Assembly (NCBI GenBank): GCA_916610825.1
Contig: OU744451.1
Location: 18,499,307 to 18,563,306 of the forward strand
Length of the DNA stretch: 64,000 nt
Direction: 5' to 3'
Source of the DNA: Haliclystus octoradiatus
Lineage: Eukaryota > Cnidaria > Staurozoa > Stauromedusae > Haliclystidae
Below are positions 58,101-61,100 of the stretch, piece by piece. The translations under genes and the position numbers were made by a program. How positions within the stretch are numbered: the stretch's first letter is position 1; each line of letters begins with the position of its first letter. Under the pieces are notes generated by a model. The model made no database searches. It was given only the letters and a program-made list of their open reading frames with translations, and had not been told where the DNA came from.

Positions 58101-61100
58101 ATTCAACTATGTTAATTATTTATTGGTGAACTGTTCACGAATGTTAAATAGCGTGTTATTGGTGAACTGTTCACGAATGTTAAATAGCGTGTTATTGGTG
58201 AACTGTTCACGAATGTTAAATAGCGTGTTATTGGTGAACTGTTCACGAATGTTAAATAGCGTGTTATTGGTGAACTGTTCACGAATGTTAAATAGCGTGT
58301 TATTGGTGAACTGTTCCTGTCCTGAAAGTGGGACCATTTAAGTTTTAACATTAACATGAACTGTTTACTCAGGGGAAAGGAATGATATGTTAGTTTTTGT
58401 AAAATTGCAGTCAAACACTTTGTCTCAGCACGAACATTTTGTGTTGGATTGTTAGAATTGATTTTGTGGTTTCTTCACAGAGCATTCCCTTTGAAAAATG
58501 TTCAGGAGTTCATGAACAGTTCATGAACGTTAAATGGCCCTAAATTTTCATGAACTGTTCATGAACTGCATGTGAGGGTTCATGAAAATTGGAGCCATTT
58601 AACGTTCATGAACTGTTCATGAACTGTTCATGAACTCCTGAACTGTTTTTCGCAGGGGATAAGATCAACATTACTATAAGTTAATGTTAATGTAATGATA
58701 TTTTTTTTTCTTTACTCATCAACTAATCACCATTTGTTTCTTTAGGTCAAAGTTGGTGACAAGGAAGTTGATGTCATGAAAGGCTTTACTTTATACATCA
58801 CAACAAAATTGGGAAACCCGTCGTACACACCAGAGGTAAAATCAGAAATATTTGTACTACAGTGTATCCCGCATAAGTGAAATTCAAATACTTTTTCAAA
58901 GTTATTTGACAGGGACTTGATCGCAAAATAGTTTATAAGATTCCATAGCCAGGATGCAAATAAGCAGGAGGTCACATATTTGTATTTAAGTGGGTCACAC
59001 TGTAATAGAAATGTAATGCAATTATTAGATCATTGAAAAATACGGAATGGCCTTTCACAGAAGGGCTTTACACCTCCACTGCAAAAACATTTGATGAGAT
59101 CATGAACTTTTCGAAACTTCTACTCATCAGAAGAGATTCAAAAGAATAAGTATCTAAAATATACTGTAAGTGAGTTTTGTTTATTGAGTTCTGTCCTTCT
59201 GGGCCCATGAACAGTTCACAAATAGCCATGCGCATTTCATGAACAGTTCATGAACATTTGGGCAGTTTTACGTTCATGAACTCATGAATTTTCTTCAAAG
59301 GAGTTATTATGTCCATGAAATAGATTACTTAACGAATATGATATTATTTATTCTATTTTGTTTTTATGTTTGGTGTAGATCAGTGCCAGAACTGCTATTA
59401 TTGATTTCACTGTAACTATGAAGGGACTAGAAGATCAATTGCTTGGTAGAGTAATCAATACGGAGAAACAAGTATGTATTATTAGTATATTAACAAGAAT
59501 CGCATGGTTGGTATTGTCTTTTCTCGCAATTCCTTTAAAATATTGCTGTTCCATATATCAGGTTATCTGATCCCGAGAGTTGATATATTCAATTCCTTCT
59601 TCGTTATTATCAATGATCATTCAAATAGTCCGAAGCAATAGCATTCCTTATTCAGTAATGTGTCCGTGTTATTAACGAGCTACCAAACATCTTGCGTAAT
59701 AAATGTATTCATATTTACTAAATGAGGAAAATTTGGGAGACGCAAGCAAAGCTCTTCAAAATCAGTTGTTATTGCGCCTGCAGTACTGGTATACATTGTC
59801 TAATAAGCGTCTAAGCAACTATATTTTATCATATAGGAACTTGAATCTGAGAGAGTGAAATTGATGGAAGATGTCACATTGAATAAAAGAAAGATGAAAG
59901 AACTTGAAGATAACCTCTTGTATCGTTTGACAAGTACCAAAGTAAGTCAGCTAATTGTAATTTTTATGCGGTTGAAAATTTGATTACCCATAATGGGTAT
60001 CCACACAGAATTCCATTAAACTATTCCTTGTGAAAGGAATCCTTGCGAAATATGTTCATGAATGCAAAGTGACACATATCTTATAAATTTTCACCGACAA
60101 ACCATGTTGCCCGTTCATGAAAAATTTGTAACTTCACATTCTAAATTTTTAATAAAATGGTCATGCAATATTTATGGACCTCTTTTGTGAATACAATTCA
60201 TTAACGGAAATGATCCAATTGTGATGAACTGTCCATGTGTTATCGTTTGTTTATAATAGTTAATTAATTTGAGACGAAAAAAAAAGTTTGAAAGCTAAAC
60301 AAAACAGCGTTCAAAACAGCATAAGACTGAGATCATAGTGTAGAAAAGTGATTCAAAAGTGGAATAATACATCTGCGATTCGAAGAATGACAAAATACAA
60401 CAAATATGTAAAGATTTAAGGGAGAAAATTGTTCCAATCAAAAAAGTTTTGAAGCTAAGTTTGTTTAAAAAATAGTAAAATCATGGTATCAGAGAACCCA
60501 AACACAGCTGCCGTGCAATACCCTTCAATAATATTAACTATCGTAACTTCTGAGCACTATACATATATCTGCAAGTTATTATTTTAGGGATCACTTGTTG
60601 ATGATGAATCACTTGTCTCTGTATTGAAAACTACAAAAGAAACAGCCGAAGAAGTCAGCGAAAAGCTAGTGATTGCAAGTGAAACTGAAATCAAGATCAA
60701 TGTAGCCAGAGAGGAGTTCCGTCCTGTTGCCACTCAAGGCAGCATCTTGTATTTCTTAGTGGTTGAAATGAGTATGGTCAATATTATGTATCAGACAGCT
60801 CTTCAACAGTTCTTACAGTTGTTTGATAACTCAATGGCAAGGTGAGATAGCATGATATTCAGTGAAACCTGTATATAACAGTCACGTATATGATCTATAT
60901 AAATTTACCACCATATTATATGTGATGTGATATGATATACATTTGGTCATAAAAATCATAAAAACATACATAGGTATACATTACAAGTAAACTATATAAA
61001 TTATGACCAGGGTCAACCTGTAAGCAAAAATGCTTGTTTGTTTGGGTGACCCTATATACAGGTGACTTTTATGTACAGGGTCAGTTAGTGAAGTGATTAG

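Noticed and set aside
58112-58414. Open frames with repeated [12 protein letters not shown] or [12 protein letters not shown] units
   Set aside because: Products of the 36-bp tandem array; not coding.
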